The notes below the pieces were generated by a model, which made no database searches, was not told the origin of the DNA, and saw nothing but the letters and a program-made list of their open reading frames with translations. From Lyophyllum atratum (taxonomy: Eukaryota; Basidiomycota; Agaricomycetes; Agaricales; Lyophyllaceae), in contig JACGCN010000023.1 in assembly GCA_014905825.1 (NCBI GenBank), positions 744,001 through 808,000 of the forward strand: a stretch of DNA of 64,000 nucleotides, given 5' to 3'. The position numbers and the translations under genes are program-made. Of the stretch, positions 45,672 through 57,643 are shown piece by piece (within the stretch, counting starts at the first letter, position 1; each line of letters begins with the position of its first letter).

Positions 45672-45858
45672 TTGGGATAGCTTGACTTTTTACGTCGAGT
45701 ATTCAAAGCTTGCGCTCAAAGCGTCGGCATTGATTTCTGATCACCGAAATGCCTAATTGGTCTTAAATCAACAAGACCAAATGCTTTCCCCCAAAACCTG
45801 AAATACACGAGTATTTCTTGACATTCTTGATTGGTTCTGATACAGCTATTACAAAGAT
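45672..45858 (+). repeat. Split direct repeat B2 of copy 2, outer right end
   Basis: 187 bases ending TACAAAGAT, after which host sequence begins (AGCGTCAGCG). The 13-nt spacer present after every other B repeat is absent here. Confidence 0.8.
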
Positions 45859-46482
45859 AGCGTCAGCGTTGTACCTCCGCGTCCCCAGGAGACGCGCCTC
45901 GAGGGTCGAGTCACTCTACGCCTGATCTTAATCTACACTACTACATACTATGCGTACATCTACATGTGAAAGCAATAGCTCATATACCGACACCCCCCGT
46001 CCCTATCATGTTGTATAGACTACCGACTCAGATAATGTTGCCTCGATGAATGCATAGGACACAACGCCAGGATGTATTGCAATGCACGACTTTTCAGGAG
46101 AGTCATACATCAGCATCTCACAACTGCGCCCGCAATGGGCAGGATTGTTGTGAAAATGACTCCCGCCGCCGACGTGGTGGTGGAGGAAGGAGAAAAATGT
46201 TACATAAGCGCTTATTGATGGCGTTGATCAACGACTTGAACGCAACCTCAATCTCATCGATAACTTACTGATTCACAACACAGGGTGATTGCCCGCAGAA
46301 GCATGGATCGGCTTTTTATCATATTCTCCTTCGACGATCTGTTGTTTTTGTACGGTTGTTGATCTTTCATAGTGGTGGACTTCATCTGTAGCATAGTTGG
46401 GTGGAATTTTTCGGCTAGATCAATTGTGAGGGTCCTAAAGCTTGTTCGCTGTCCTCAACATCCTCTGCGCTGTCCTTAACTT
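45859..46482. other. Intergenic region right of the retroelement, no gene seen
   Basis: About 0.6 kb up to the first in-frame ATG of the prolyl-tRNA synthetase gene. It holds that gene's promoter; I see no separate gene. Confidence 0.45.
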
Positions 46483-49050
46483 ATGCTCTCTGCCTGCCAT
46501 GTTGCAAGGCAGCTAAAACGGATTGGGACTTCCAATCTGATAAGAGTCAGATTGAGTTGCTTCGAGTCACACAAAAAACTTGGAGGAGGTTTTATACCAC
46601 GTCGCGCATTTGTGTTTCAACCAAGGACCATGGCCTCTTTCGACTCTATCACCAGTTCTCTGAAAGCACTCTCCATTAAACCGGCTGCAGTTATCGACCA
46701 TGCTGCCACTACCTCTCCGGCGGAATGGAAAGCAGCCATAGTTGCCAAAGAATTTGCGCCGAAATCTTTTGAACTCATCAAAACTCTCGTCTACAAGCCC
46801 AAGACAGCGAAGACAGCGACCCCGGTCCCTGTCGTTGTCATTGCGCGCGATGCAACAGAAACCGTTTCCGGGGCCATTGGGAAGTCACTCAACTTGAAAG
46901 AGTTGCGGTTGGCATCTGCAGACCTTTTGACTGAATTTTTCTCACTGGATAAGGATTCGCGTATGTCTGTTTCTATTGCCATCTAGAATGTGGTTAACTC
47001 TCAAATCTAGTTTCTCCGCTCGCTCTGAACGAGCAGACGTTCCCCAAGGTCCAAACTATCGTCGATTCATCGATCGCCTCATCGTCGTCCCTCTTCGCCG
47101 TACACGCCCACTCCTCCAGCACCACCATCTTCCTCACTGGCGCCGACATCATTTCCTACCTCCATAAGCTAGAAACTGCTGATGTCAAGATCCAGGAGCT
47201 CGACCTCCAGAACTTGACTGGCTCCGTCACAGCAGCGGCGCAGACATCGAGGGCACCGGTGAAGGAGAAGGAGGACGCCAAGATCGAGGGAGCCGTCCAA
47301 ATTGCTATCGGTGTCAAGAAAGAGGTCGATTTTGCTGCATGGTACACCAATGTGAGTGCGCAAGGATTTCAAACGCTAATGACTTGCTAAGAGCGGGTCA
47401 GGTTCTTATCAAAGCAGACATGCTGGATTATTACAGCGTCAGCGGGTGCTACATCCTAAAACCGTGGTCCTACAGCATCTGGGAAGAGATCCAGGCCTGG
47501 TTCAACACTGAGATCAAGGAGATGGGTGTCCAGAACTCCTACTTCCCGATGTTCGTGTCAGCCAAGGTTCTTGAGCGCGAAAAAGACCATATCGAAGGTT
47601 TCTCCCCGGAAGTCGCATGGGTCACCCGCGCAGGAAGCTCCGATCTCGAAGAACCCATCGCCATCCGTCCGACCTCCGAAACCGCCATGTATCCTTGTAT
47701 GTATCTACTACCATCGCGTTGTAGTGTACCTCGCTTATACCACTTCAGACTACGCCAAATGGATCAAAAGCCACCGCGATCTTCCTCTGAAGCTCAACCA
47801 ATGGAACAGCGTCGTCCGATGGGAGTTCAAGAACCCGCAGCCGTTCCTTCGCACGCGTGAGTTCTTGTGGCAAGAAGGACACACTGCGCACCTTACGAAA
47901 GCCGAGGCCGACACTGAGGTTCGCCAGATCCTCGAGCTCTACCGCCAAGTCTACGAGGACCTCCTCGCCGTCCCCGTCATCCCTGGTATCAAGTCCGAGA
48001 AGGAGAAGTTCGCTGGTGGGCTGTACACCACCACGCTCGAGGGCTTCATTCCCACCTCCGGACGTGGCATCCAGGCTGCGACCTCCCATTGCCTTGGCCA
48101 GAACTTCTCAAGACCGGAGATGTTCAACATCTTCGTTGAGGACCCGAACGATCCCACCAAGCAGGGCAAGACGTATGTCTGGCAGAACTCTTGGGGTCTT
48201 TCTACCAGGACCATTGGTGTCATGGTCATGGTCCATGGTGACAACCAGGGCTTGGTTCTCCCCCCGCGCGTTGCCAGCATCCAGGTTGTCATCGTTCCGT
48301 GCGGTATCACGGCAAAGACCTCGGACGAGCAGCGGGCGCAGATCAATGACGCGTGCGACGAGCTCGCGAAGACGTTGAAGAAAGCTGGCGTCAGGGCGAA
48401 GGCTGATCTCCGTGATGGTTACACCCCGGGCTATAAGTTCAATGACTGGGAACAGAAGGTCAGATACTCGTGGTAACTATGTGATCGTGATGCTGATACG
48501 CTTGTTGGTCGTACCCTAGGGTGTCCCCATCCGCCTCGAGATCGGTCCCAACGACCTTGCGAAGCAACAGACGCTCACTGTTCGCCGTGATACAGGTGCC
48601 AAGAGCCCTGTCTCTCTCAATGACATTGGAAACACCATCAACAGCCTTCTCAAGACTATCCAAAGCGAGATGTTTGAACGTGCACGGGACACGTACTACT
48701 CTCGTCTTAAGGAGATCACGAATTGGGATGACGTCGTTCCCACCCTCGATAACAAGGGCATTGCCGTCATTCCCTGGTGCGAGGTCGAGGCGTGCGAGGA
48801 TGACATCAAGGAGCGCAGCGGCCGGTCGTAAGTTCCTTTTCTCCGCGGCTTGGCTACCCCGATCAATGCGTTAATTTTGCGGATCAACAGCGCAGAGCCC
48901 CAGGATGAGCGAGCCCCTTCCGCGGGCGCTAAGTCTCTAGCTATTCCATTCGATCAGTCACTCTGGACTCCGATCGAGCCTGGCAAGACGAAGTGCCCGG
49001 CCTGTGGCAAGGACGCCAAGAGGTGGACCATGTTTGGTCGGTCATACTAG
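46483..49050 (+). CDS. Prolyl-tRNA synthetase with N-terminal YbaK-like domain and possible mitochondrial leader
   Basis: Class II synthetase charging tRNA-Pro. The N-terminal domain ([34 protein letters not shown]) is the YbaK/INS-type editing-like domain found in many lower-eukaryote ProRS. Catalytic core: [17 protein letters not shown] (motif 1 area), [24 protein letters not shown] (motif 2) and [19 protein letters not shown] (motif 3), then the anticodon-binding domain ([16 protein letters not shown]) and the C-terminal zinc-like region [19 protein letters not shown]. Two in-frame starts: 46630 ([10 protein letters not shown], the cytosolic-type start) and 46483, which adds 49 residues rich in Arg/Lys/Ser and poor in acidic residues, beginning [16 protein letters not shown] extended to 46483 because that segment looks like a mitochondrial targeting peptide. 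About six introns. Confidence 0.94.
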
Positions 49051-49421
49051 ATGAGGGGGATACGACGGAATGTAAAGGATTTATCTGCTCTGTGTATATC
49101 TTCGGTCGGTCATTTGATCATCTCTCCACCTCAAGACGGCAACATGAATGCTTGTCTAAAAATTGCAAGAGAGTTTGATCATCATCTTATCTCGAGTCTG
49201 TCGTCGTGTGCCTGTTTTGGGCAGTGCTCTGATTGGCTCGGTCAATGTATGTAACTGCCATCCACTGCCCCGGACCCAGACCCCGCCACCGCAACTTGAA
49301 CTTGAACGTGTATGTGTGTCATGTGCTGATCCACTAATGGCATCGTTAGAATTCAGAATCGTGATCCCCTTTAACAGCAACTCCTCACTCACTCACCCTC
49401 CACCACCACGACCATCGCACC
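49051..49421. other. Intergenic region between the ProRS and F-box genes
   Basis: About 370 bases between two plus-strand genes. It contains the ProRS 3' end and the F-box promoter; no gene and no clear TATA box. Confidence 0.45.
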
Positions 49422-50841
49422 ATGCCTGAGCCCGTATCGGCTGAGCCGCGCAGGTCTATTCTCCGCCCCCGTCAGCCCCGACCTATTACGCCACTCTCCC
49501 TGGATATTTCTCGGAGAATACCCTCGGAAGTCTTTGATATCATTATTGAAAAGATTGCACGCTTCGACGTACCCACGCTTCGAGTATGTAGCCTTGTGTG
49601 CAAGGCATGGATCCCCGTTAGCAGATACCACCTCATCCCGGCGGTATCACTTGGTCCGAAAAACGTGAAAAGCTTTCTCCGGCTGCTCAACTCACCACAT
49701 TCAACTATATCACGCGGTATACACCGTGTCTCTATCCAGAGCGAATCGGACGCCATTAGCCACCGTAAATCCCGCGAGAGCAGAATTTTCCCGGCGGGTA
49801 TGGACATCGGCGCTGGCGGAGCCACCACATTCAGCTGTGACGAAACTTTGCTACGCCGCCTTACGCCATTCCCTTTACTCACATCCTTATCATTCTCATG
49901 GCTACGCAACGGCTTTACGCCATCTACGACCACTGCCCTCATCCATGGTTTCCCCGGGCTCACAGACCTCGAGTTCCGCACATGCACATTCCCCTCGTTC
50001 GATAAATTCACAAGTATGATATGTGCATTGCAGAATCTGCGAAGGATGGTGCTCGCAGACGTCACATGGATTGACCTAACTCTACGCGACTCACCTGCGC
50101 GCCAGGGCCTACCCCCGCAACTACAGACGCTCGAGCTTTACCTCTCTCCGATTGGCCATATATGTACATGGCTTGCGGCGCACTCGGATGACCTAGAGAG
50201 CCTCTGCACAATCAATATGTGCAGTGCGTTCTGGGAGGACATAGATTCAATATCAATTGCGTGGATGTTGCGGCGGCTAGGCCCCAAGATCAAACATCTT
50301 GGTCTCCCATGGCACCTACCCGAAGGTACGTCTCTCTACAATGGGCAAACACAGCTTTATCCTGACCGCAGGACCTTTTTTGGCAGTTGACTTGTCCCAT
50401 CATACCGAGCTCCGGACTTTGCGCATCAGCCATCTGTGGTTCAAACCCGTCCCCGACTCTCCCGCGGAGGAATGCTTTACCGCTCGGGGGATTGAGAAAA
50501 CGCTTCTTCAGCTAAACTCGCCTCATATACGGAACATCAATATCAGGGTGCTGACGCTCTTTCAGCTGCAAGGGAGTGAATTGGGTCTGGATTGGGAGAA
50601 AGTGAAGAGAATCCTCTCGCGAAAGTGCTTCTCTGAGCTGCAGGTCCTGACTTTCGGGTTGTCGGTCTACGACAGGAGGCTAAAAATGATGTTGAAGAAA
50701 ATTTGGGGTGGTGCACCCCAGACCAGTGAAGATGTCGACGAGTCTCGGCGCAGTTCACGGCTGTCTAGAAGGAGGTTGACCAACTTGCAGGTCGACGAGG
50801 TCTTCACAGTTAGTACAAAAGTTCACATGGACTCAGGGTAA
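49422..50841 (+). CDS. F-box protein with leucine-rich-repeat-like C-terminus
   Basis: Likely substrate receptor of an SCF ubiquitin ligase. Start MPEPVSAEPRRSILRPR at 49422. The F-box lies at about residues 29-70: ISRRIPSEVFDIIIEKIARF, LRVCSLVCKAWIPVSRYHLI. The rest alternates hydrophobic strands and helices in a pattern like short LRRs (PLLTSLSFSWLRNGFTPST, PGLTDLEFRTCTFPS, LQTLELYLSPIGHICTWL, LRTLRISHLWF). Two exons, with a short intron (about 50325-50387) that keeps frame: PE|VDLSHH. The C-terminus is basic and ends TKVHMDSG. Such F-box genes are strongly expanded in Agaricomycetes; the substrate is unknown. Confidence 0.8.
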
Positions 50842-51649
50842 AATTATGGCAGCTATGTTTTGTCGTAGTTGTGAGTTTTCAGATCTAGGACAAAAATCTT
50901 TTGACAATACCAAAAGCCATACTTACCTTGGTCTGATGAGATGAAAATTTGGGAGTCCTTGTATCGAGATCATTCTGGGCTAGTATACGACGTTGTTTTC
51001 TGGGATAATTCTTCTGAGAATCTATACGTAGGCTCTAGCTTCGTGTCTTCAAAGAATCGCGATCGCACACATGAATTAGAAAGAAGAAATCAGGAAAAAG
51101 CCCAGCACCTCGGACACTCTGCGGTACTTGCAGCCGCACTTTCATACGCAACAGAGCGAAGGGCGAGGTTCGTCAACACCTTCCCTCGGTACTATCATCA
51201 TCATCGTTCAAAGTTATCGAATGTCCCCGATTGGTTTGATTGTCTTATGTTACTGTCATCTTCCTTTCTGGTTGTCGTGAGAACCCTCCTCCTCGCTGAC
51301 CGCTGAGTTTCTTTGCTATCGTAGTACATCGTTGCCGCGGGGCATAGACGGACTCCTACACAAGATGTCGTAAGGCTGTCTTAATGATAAAACTAGTGTC
51401 GTAAGTGACATCATCTCCAAATCAGATTAGATACTTGACTCCTGATAATTGAAGTTAGGTCATCAAAGTCAAGTCATGACTCATGACCGAAATTTGACCA
51501 GCCACTGACTTTTGTTGACCGTCAATGATCGGCACAACACTCGCATGCTCCCTATTCTACCACATCCGAGACCAAGGATGCGTGTGCGCAGGGACAGTTA
51601 CTTGTGACCCCATCTTCTAGTTATATATAATCTAACCACTAAATACACA
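50842..51649. other. Convergent intergenic region with a doubtful small reading frame
   Basis: Between the F-box stop and the mitochondrial IleRS stop. A plus-strand frame of 121 codons (50941-51306, MKIWESLYRDHSGLVYDVV) begins with ATG but matches nothing I know and has no promoter features. The segment 51420-51560 is rich in TGAC/GTCA words, including a perfect ATGACTCAT at 51476-51484. Confidence 0.3.
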
Positions 51650-54600
51650 TCAATGCTCTACGACCTCGCTGCATCGTGAACACAATACATCGTCCACTGG
51701 GCGAGTGTAAGTCCAGCAGCGAGGACATTTATGGAGGACAGCGGGCCGGACACGTATCACCACCTCGTCATCGCACCCTGAGGTCATTATACATGAGCCG
51801 CGTGCAAGCGACGAAAGGGACGGGTTCTGTGACATACCGGATATTGGCACCGTGTCTGCGTAGATCCACTGTGGAGAAGATGTCCCTAGTGAACCTTCGT
51901 CCGTGACGAAGGCATCCGAGGTGATGAATAGTGTCTTGAGGAGGTGTTCTAAGTCAAAGCGTTGAGTTCAGGGTGTCTTCTGAAAGGCCTCAAGCACACG
52001 CACCCTCCCGCTGCAGCAGTTCCCCGAGCCTCGTTCCGGTAGCACTGTCAGGCAGAATTACGTCGACTTCAGCTTCTAATGAGCTTTTAAGGTCCCTAAA
52101 GGAAGCTGCATCAGACTGGGAATATACGTAAATTCAATGACTGACTTTTCTCCGCGGGCTTGCTCTAGCAACGAGAGAACCACCCCACGAATACGAAGGA
52201 GCTCCGCCATGTCTTCTGCGGCCCTCATATCCTTCCACTGGGAACTCTGTTGGGGTATTTTAAGTTACGGTGTTTAAGAGCTTCCTATCAGAACGTACTA
52301 AAGGGCGCCACGGGGTCATAAACACCGACAAGCCGTCGGATTTCCACGAGCTGTGGATTTCCTCTGCTAAATGTGGTAGGACAGGCGCTAGTACCGAGGT
52401 CATTGATGTCAACACCTGGGAAGCTGCGTGAGGAAGGGGATGATGAAGGCAGGTAACAGAGATGCAGACCTGTTCGAGCACAGTGACTACCGCCCTGCGT
52501 TCTGGGGAAGAGGATTTGTTTGCGTAGAGGCAATCCTTGGTGATGTCAAAGTACAGCGACGATAAGGTGATGTTGGCAAAATTAGTCAAAGAGGTGATGA
52601 CTGCCACGATCATATAAGTAGAGATGGAGGGCGGCGACCTTGAAAGAAGTGCATACCTTTGGGAAAGTTGTAGGACGCATATTCCCTGAGGGCCGTCTGT
52701 TCGAGGTTATACAGCTCGTGCATCACGTATCGCTCAGCCTTGGAAGCTCTTCAGTAGGTTATAACGGGTGACAAAGGACATGAGACGCACTAGCCCCATC
52801 TCTTCCCTTGGTACCCGCTCCAGTTGCCGCCTAGTTTCCTCATCGCCAATGTTGCCCAGCATAAAGCGTGCAGAATTGCGAATCTTCCTCATCGACTCGT
52901 TTGCCTGAGCCAGCACGGTTGGGCCGATGGACATATCCCGCCAGTACTCGACTGTTGCCGCCCACAACCTCAGCACATCAGCTCCGTATGCTGGATCCTT
53001 CTTCTTGTCCTATGACACAGTATAGGAACATGACTTCTCATCGAAGACGCCAACTCCACGAACCTTGCCGCCCAAGACAACTGTCAAAGGACTAATAATG
53101 TTGCCCAATGATTTGCTCATTTTCTTCCCCGTTTGGTCCAGGACCATGCCATGGGTGATGAGCGTTCCATACGGGCTGACACGTCGAGTATCCGGCGAGG
53201 CCGCACCAACTGCGGTCAAAAGCTGGCTCTGGAACCACCCACGGTGCTGGTCTGAGCCCTCAAGGCAAAGATCCGCAAGAAATGGCCTATCCTCTCCGAG
53301 GCCCGCCTCACTCAGCATCGACCAGGACGTGCCGCTGTCAAACCATACATCCATGGTATCCGTGCCTTTGCGCCACGTCTCTGATGCGGGGCGACCTTCC
53401 TCGTGCAGTGCTGGAGGGATAAAGTCCTCCACGGACCCATTCCACCAATGCGAAACACCCTTCTCCTCTAGGACGGAAAGTATGTGGTCCAGGGAGGCGG
53501 CATCGAGGACAGCTTGGTCAGAATCCAGGCGGTGCAAAGCCGGAATGGGAACTCCCCAAACACGCTGACGGGAGATGCACCACTCGGAGCGTGAGCGGAC
53601 GAATGACTCGAGCCGGTTTCGAGCTGCGGAGATCGTTAATAAGAACGGTTATGTGATTGGAGTGGCCTGGCGCACATGCGGGAGGAAAGAAGGAAACGAC
53701 CTTCAAGGCGTTCAACGCATCGTCTTCGATGTTTGCGAGATCGGCGAACCACTGAGAGGTCGCTCTGTAGGGACAAGTCAGCCTAAAACGAACGCTGAAG
53801 ACCTCTGAAGACACACGTTACGATGATAGGTTTGTCCGTCTTCCAGTCATATGGATATCGATGCTTAATGCGCTGCACCTTGACCAGTGAGCCAACCCTC
53901 TTGAGGAGTTCTACAACTGCCCTTGACCCACCACCCAAGACTCCTTGGCCCACCAAGCTTGTGGAGGCATCCCCGACGACATGGGCAACCTCGGATGTGA
54001 ATTTTCCTTCACCGTCAACATGGCAAATCATGTTCTTGGAAGTCGATACCAGACCCATAGCAAGGAAGGCGTTGTAATCTTCGGCACCGTGGGCAGGTGC
54101 ACAGTGCACTAAACCCGTCCCGGATTCCGAAGTGACGTGTGAGGCTGAGATTACTTTGAGACTGGGGCTTGATGAGGAGAGGGAGGAGAAAATGGGGGTA
54201 TAATGAATGTCGACCAGATCCGTTCCTGGAATGTAGGGTGAGCCGGCAGGAAATGGAAATGTGTGAGAAGTAAATACCTTGGACCTCCCCGATAATTTCA
54301 AACGGGCCCAGAATGTCCGCTAAGGCAGTCATTCGCTCTTTAGCAACAATGACAACCCTACTGTCTTCGTCTGTGCGGCGGAGGATCGAGTATGCCAAGT
54401 CAGGATGTACAGCAATACCCTGCCAGGTAGTGGATTAGAGCACGTGAATATTGCCAGAGAGAGAAACTTGCCATGTTCGCAGTCAGGGTCCAGGGCGTTG
54501 TGGTCCAAACGAGTAGATCAACAGATGACTCCGACGATACTAATTCCTGGATCACTGGGTTCTGGATTGGAATTTTCCTATCAATGCCGAAGGTGACGTA

Positions 54601-55668
54601 GACAGAGTGGGAGACGTGGTCATCCTTATACACAAGCTCTGCTTCAGCTAGGGCTGAACGGGAAGAGGGGGAATAGTGAACAGGTCGATAGTGTCGGTAT
54701 ATAAGGCCTATTTCGGATATAAGACTTCGATTGATCGCGTCAAAAGGCGAGTGACGATCCAACGCACCTTTCTCAACCATCTTCTGGAATATGCGCAATT
54801 GTCGAAATTCGTATTGAGGGTCTATTGACTTGGATTAACAGATGTCGGAAAAGTATGTTGTAGAATCACTCACCCAAAGTTCGATAGGTCGATTCCGCGC
54901 TCCAATCTGCCATAATCCCAAAGTGACGATATTGTTCTTTCTGAGATATAATTTCCCGTTTGGCAGTCGCGTCTGCGGTTGCTCGAATGGTGCTAGCCGG
55001 TGTTGTCAACGAGTCTTGCTTTTCAGCAGCATCAGAGCTAGACCGTAGTGAAAGGCTAATGTTCACGTACACCAAGCTCTTGCAGCGCCTTATTTTCGAT
55101 CGGAAGTCCATGACAGTCCCAACCTGGGATGTAACTAGACCAGGCTGGAGGCGGCATCTAATCGACATACAACTAAATGCACGTACTGCACTTTCCGACC
55201 CAATGACACGTGAAACCGATTGATGATGTCCTTCAAAATCTTATTGAGAGCGTGCCCTTAACTCGAATGTCAGTTTTTTGACAGCGTCTGAAAGCAATTG
55301 CCCAACCCATATGCAGATTGCCGTTGGCGTACGGAGGCCCATCATGAAGAACCCATAGCGGACCTGGCGCATTTTTCCACTTGGGACGACAAGTGTGAGT
55401 AACTGACAGAAGACTAGTGAGCAGTATCTACCTGCCAGCGATAGAGACTCTCCCCAGTTCTTTCCTGAAATGGTGCTTCACTTTTTGCCGGATCAGCCCA
55501 TAATGGAAACGATGTTTTAGGGAGGAGCAAAGTGTTTGAGAACGAGTTCTTGTCCACCGGCTTCTTGGGTAAGCTTGCTCGTGTACAGGAAGAGGAGAGG
55601 CTCCGGATTAATTGATTCCGTGGCTTGGGACATTGGAGCAGCGCAGCTTGAGATGCAGCGAGTCTCAT
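51650..55668 (-). CDS. ISM1: Mitochondrial isoleucyl-tRNA synthetase
   Basis: Class I synthetase. The start at 55668 gives [20 protein letters not shown], an Arg/Ser-rich mitochondrial leader. The signature HMGH (in [11 protein letters not shown], split by an intron after HMG near 55310) and KMSKSLGN (near 53110-53130) are both present. The connective-peptide editing domain is visible as [13 protein letters not shown] and [17 protein letters not shown], and the catalytic core as [33 protein letters not shown] and [14 protein letters not shown]. The C-terminal zinc-binding region [12 protein letters not shown] and [11 protein letters not shown] (Cys pairs) ends the protein at 51650, as in bacterial-type IleRS. 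At least ten short introns; the last exons (51650-52250) are small and were found by following frame. Residues in the active site appear intact. Confidence 0.94.
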
Positions 55669-56471
55669 AGACGCTCAACGGCCAGCACGAGCAACAAAAG
55701 GCCTAGAACAGGCTGAAAATTCGTGTTTAGCTGGGGAGGAGCGAGTACTTGTACTGTGAACATACGTCTCTAGTTCGCGCGTTGAGATGGTCGAGAGCCA
55801 AAATTATTGTCACCAAGCGTGACAAACACACGTGCGTCCCGTCACCCCGGCCCGTCGGTACACCCGTTCTCTGACCTCAACCGTACTCAACGTTCCACGT
55901 CCACAATCTCGAGGCTTTTGAGCTGCTGGTCTCTGCAGCTTACTTCCCTTCCCGTGAAAATATCATGGTTTGCAACTGGAGCCCATGAAATCAAAAGTTC
56001 ATCCATATTTGCCTGTTGCAACCAATTTTTCTCAGCTTCAAACTTTTGGGCCTGGTTTATTTCCACTCCACCGCATCACAGATATCTACGGTGACCCCGA
56101 AGGTCTTCCTGAGTTCTAACGCATCCTTGTAGATTCTTCTATCCCGTGACGCTCACGTCGGACCTCGTCGGTCAATGTGACCAGATACATGGCGCCCACA
56201 GCGGACCGGCTAAAGACACATTCAATTTCTCGACGGGATATGTTTCATTATGTGCGGTCCGCGGCCGCTTCTGAAGGTGGTGACGACAAGTTATTGATAC
56301 AAAGTCTGAATCATCCGTCTTCTGACGATTCCCCGTGATGATTTCTCTCGGAAGAACTCCAATTCAGCCGTTTGCCATGCGCGTTCCTGGCTTCCGAACC
56401 GTTTTGGTGACCTCTCTGCGCCTACAAATAAGAGCATGTATCATCTGGCAACACACCTACTTCCAGTCAGC
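55669..56471. other. Divergent intergenic region, no gene seen
   Basis: About 0.8 kb between the IleRS start (minus) and the GH16-like gene (plus). No supported coding sequence. Confidence 0.45.
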
Positions 56472-57643
56472 ATGTTTATTCGGTAGGGCGCACATTGAAT
56501 CACTGTCTTCTGCGTTGCTCTGACTCAGCCCTAAGAAAACTCAGCAGTGCGGCCATCTTGGGGATCGCAGGGACCTTTGTCTGTGCGCCTCTCACCTATG
56601 CGGCAACCACAGTCATCCCATCGACTTCGTTCTCTTCGTACTCTACGCTCGAGAGCTATTGGGCATACCTATACCCCTGGGGATCGGACCACAACGGGAG
56701 TAAGCTTTGGGCCATCTCTAGAACAGACGTGTACTTAGCTCTGAAAATCGTAGGCGCTCGCATGAAGGGGAGCTCGTCAGATCACAGCAACATTGTTGTT
56801 GCTTCGAACACCTTGAGCCTCATCGCCACACCCACTTCCAATCCAAATCCGCCCACGAGCTCAGCGAACCCCCACCCTGCTATTCATTACGCGAGGCAAG
56901 TTCTTTCATAATTCTAATTCTTAAGTTTAATATTTATCTGGGTACAGTGGGGCTATCCATGCCAAATCCCAGATCACCGTCACTGCTGCCAATAGTTACA
57001 CTATCTCTGGCGAGTTCAGTGCCCCTACGGTGCGGGGCACTTGGCCAGCATTTTGGTAGATCAATTCTCTTTATATTCACCAATTATCACTGATTTTGCG
57101 TTTTACTTGTCAGGCTAACGGTAATGTATAGACGGGTCCTGACTTCACCTGTCGACTAATATTCTTTAGGCTGTCAATGGCTGGCCTCCTGAGGCAGACA
57201 TTGGGGAATGGAAGGGTACAGCGAACAACTGGTACAACACTTTCAACACGTCATCCATCGTACGATCGGACCTCGTAAGCTGGCCTACGGACCTCTCGTT
57301 CCACGCCCTCAAGGTAGTCCTTACGGCACAACCCAATAATGCCGACGTTAAGCTCCAGTTCTATATGGACAATGTTCTGAGGGCAACCCAATATGGTCAA
57401 GGATTTGTGGGAAAGCCCATGTGGTTGTACGTGTGCTCTTCGGCGTTCACCTGCATTGCCTCTGACGACGACCTCTTCACAGGATCGTGAATTTACAGGT
57501 ATTTCTATGCTGCTGCTATGATTCGTGCAACTCATCGCTAACTTTCTCGTTCTCAGATGGAAGGTTCTGCGGGATCACCCGGTCCGACTGGCACGACGAC
57601 ATATAAGATTCGCAATGTCGTCGTGACCAGGTCGGGTTCTTAA
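56472..57643 (+). CDS. Secreted GH16-like concanavalin-A-fold glycoside hydrolase
   Basis: Predicted extracellular polysaccharide hydrolase. The start was found by splicing: an 11-nt first exon (56472-56482, MFIR) joined at 56545 gives the signal peptide MFIRSAAILGIAGTFVCAPL, which no unspliced ATG provides. A 54-nt intron (about 56700-56753) joins HNGS to ARMKGSSSDHSNIVV. The next intron, 56896-56947, has a GCAAGT donor (GC-AG type) and joins HYAS to GAIHAKSQITVTA. The fold core contains GEFSAPTVRGTWPAFW and EADIGEWKG, where ExDxxE is the catalytic signature of family GH16. Then follow SFHALKVVLTA, LQFYMDNVLRA and VGKPMWL, and the protein ends TYKIRNVVVTRSGS at 57643. The substrate (beta-glucan or galactan) cannot be decided. 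Assignment to GH16 rests on the motif and fold pattern. Confidence 0.75.

Larger units (their letters stand above)
39520..45858 (+). mobile_element. Tandem array of two Ngaro-like tyrosine-recombinase retrotransposon copies
   Basis: The array is built from repeat A (starts AAAGTGAGCTTGCGAGC), repeat B (starts TTGGGATAGCTTGAC) and internal coding DNA, in the order A-int-B-A-B-A-int-B-A-B. Split direct repeats (A1 ... B1-A2-B2) together with reverse transcriptase, RNase H and tyrosine recombinase define the Ngaro branch of DIRS-type retrotransposons, which integrate circular cDNA by recombination and make no target duplication. Copy 1 (39520-40892) lost everything between A1 and the 3' half of the recombinase; copy 2 (40893-45858) keeps gag, pol and recombinase but lacks the gag start. 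The shared parts differ at only a handful of positions, so the event is young. No target-site duplication is visible at the outer ends. Confidence 0.85.

Noticed and set aside
50941..51306. 121-codon plus-strand frame with ATG
   Set aside because: No recognisable domain, no promoter signal and no splice-supported extension; kept only as a note in the intergenic entry.
51476..51484. Perfect Gcn4/AP-1 type site ATGACTCAT
   Set aside because: It lies between two convergent 3' ends, not in a promoter; the surroundings are full of TGAC words, so chance is likely.
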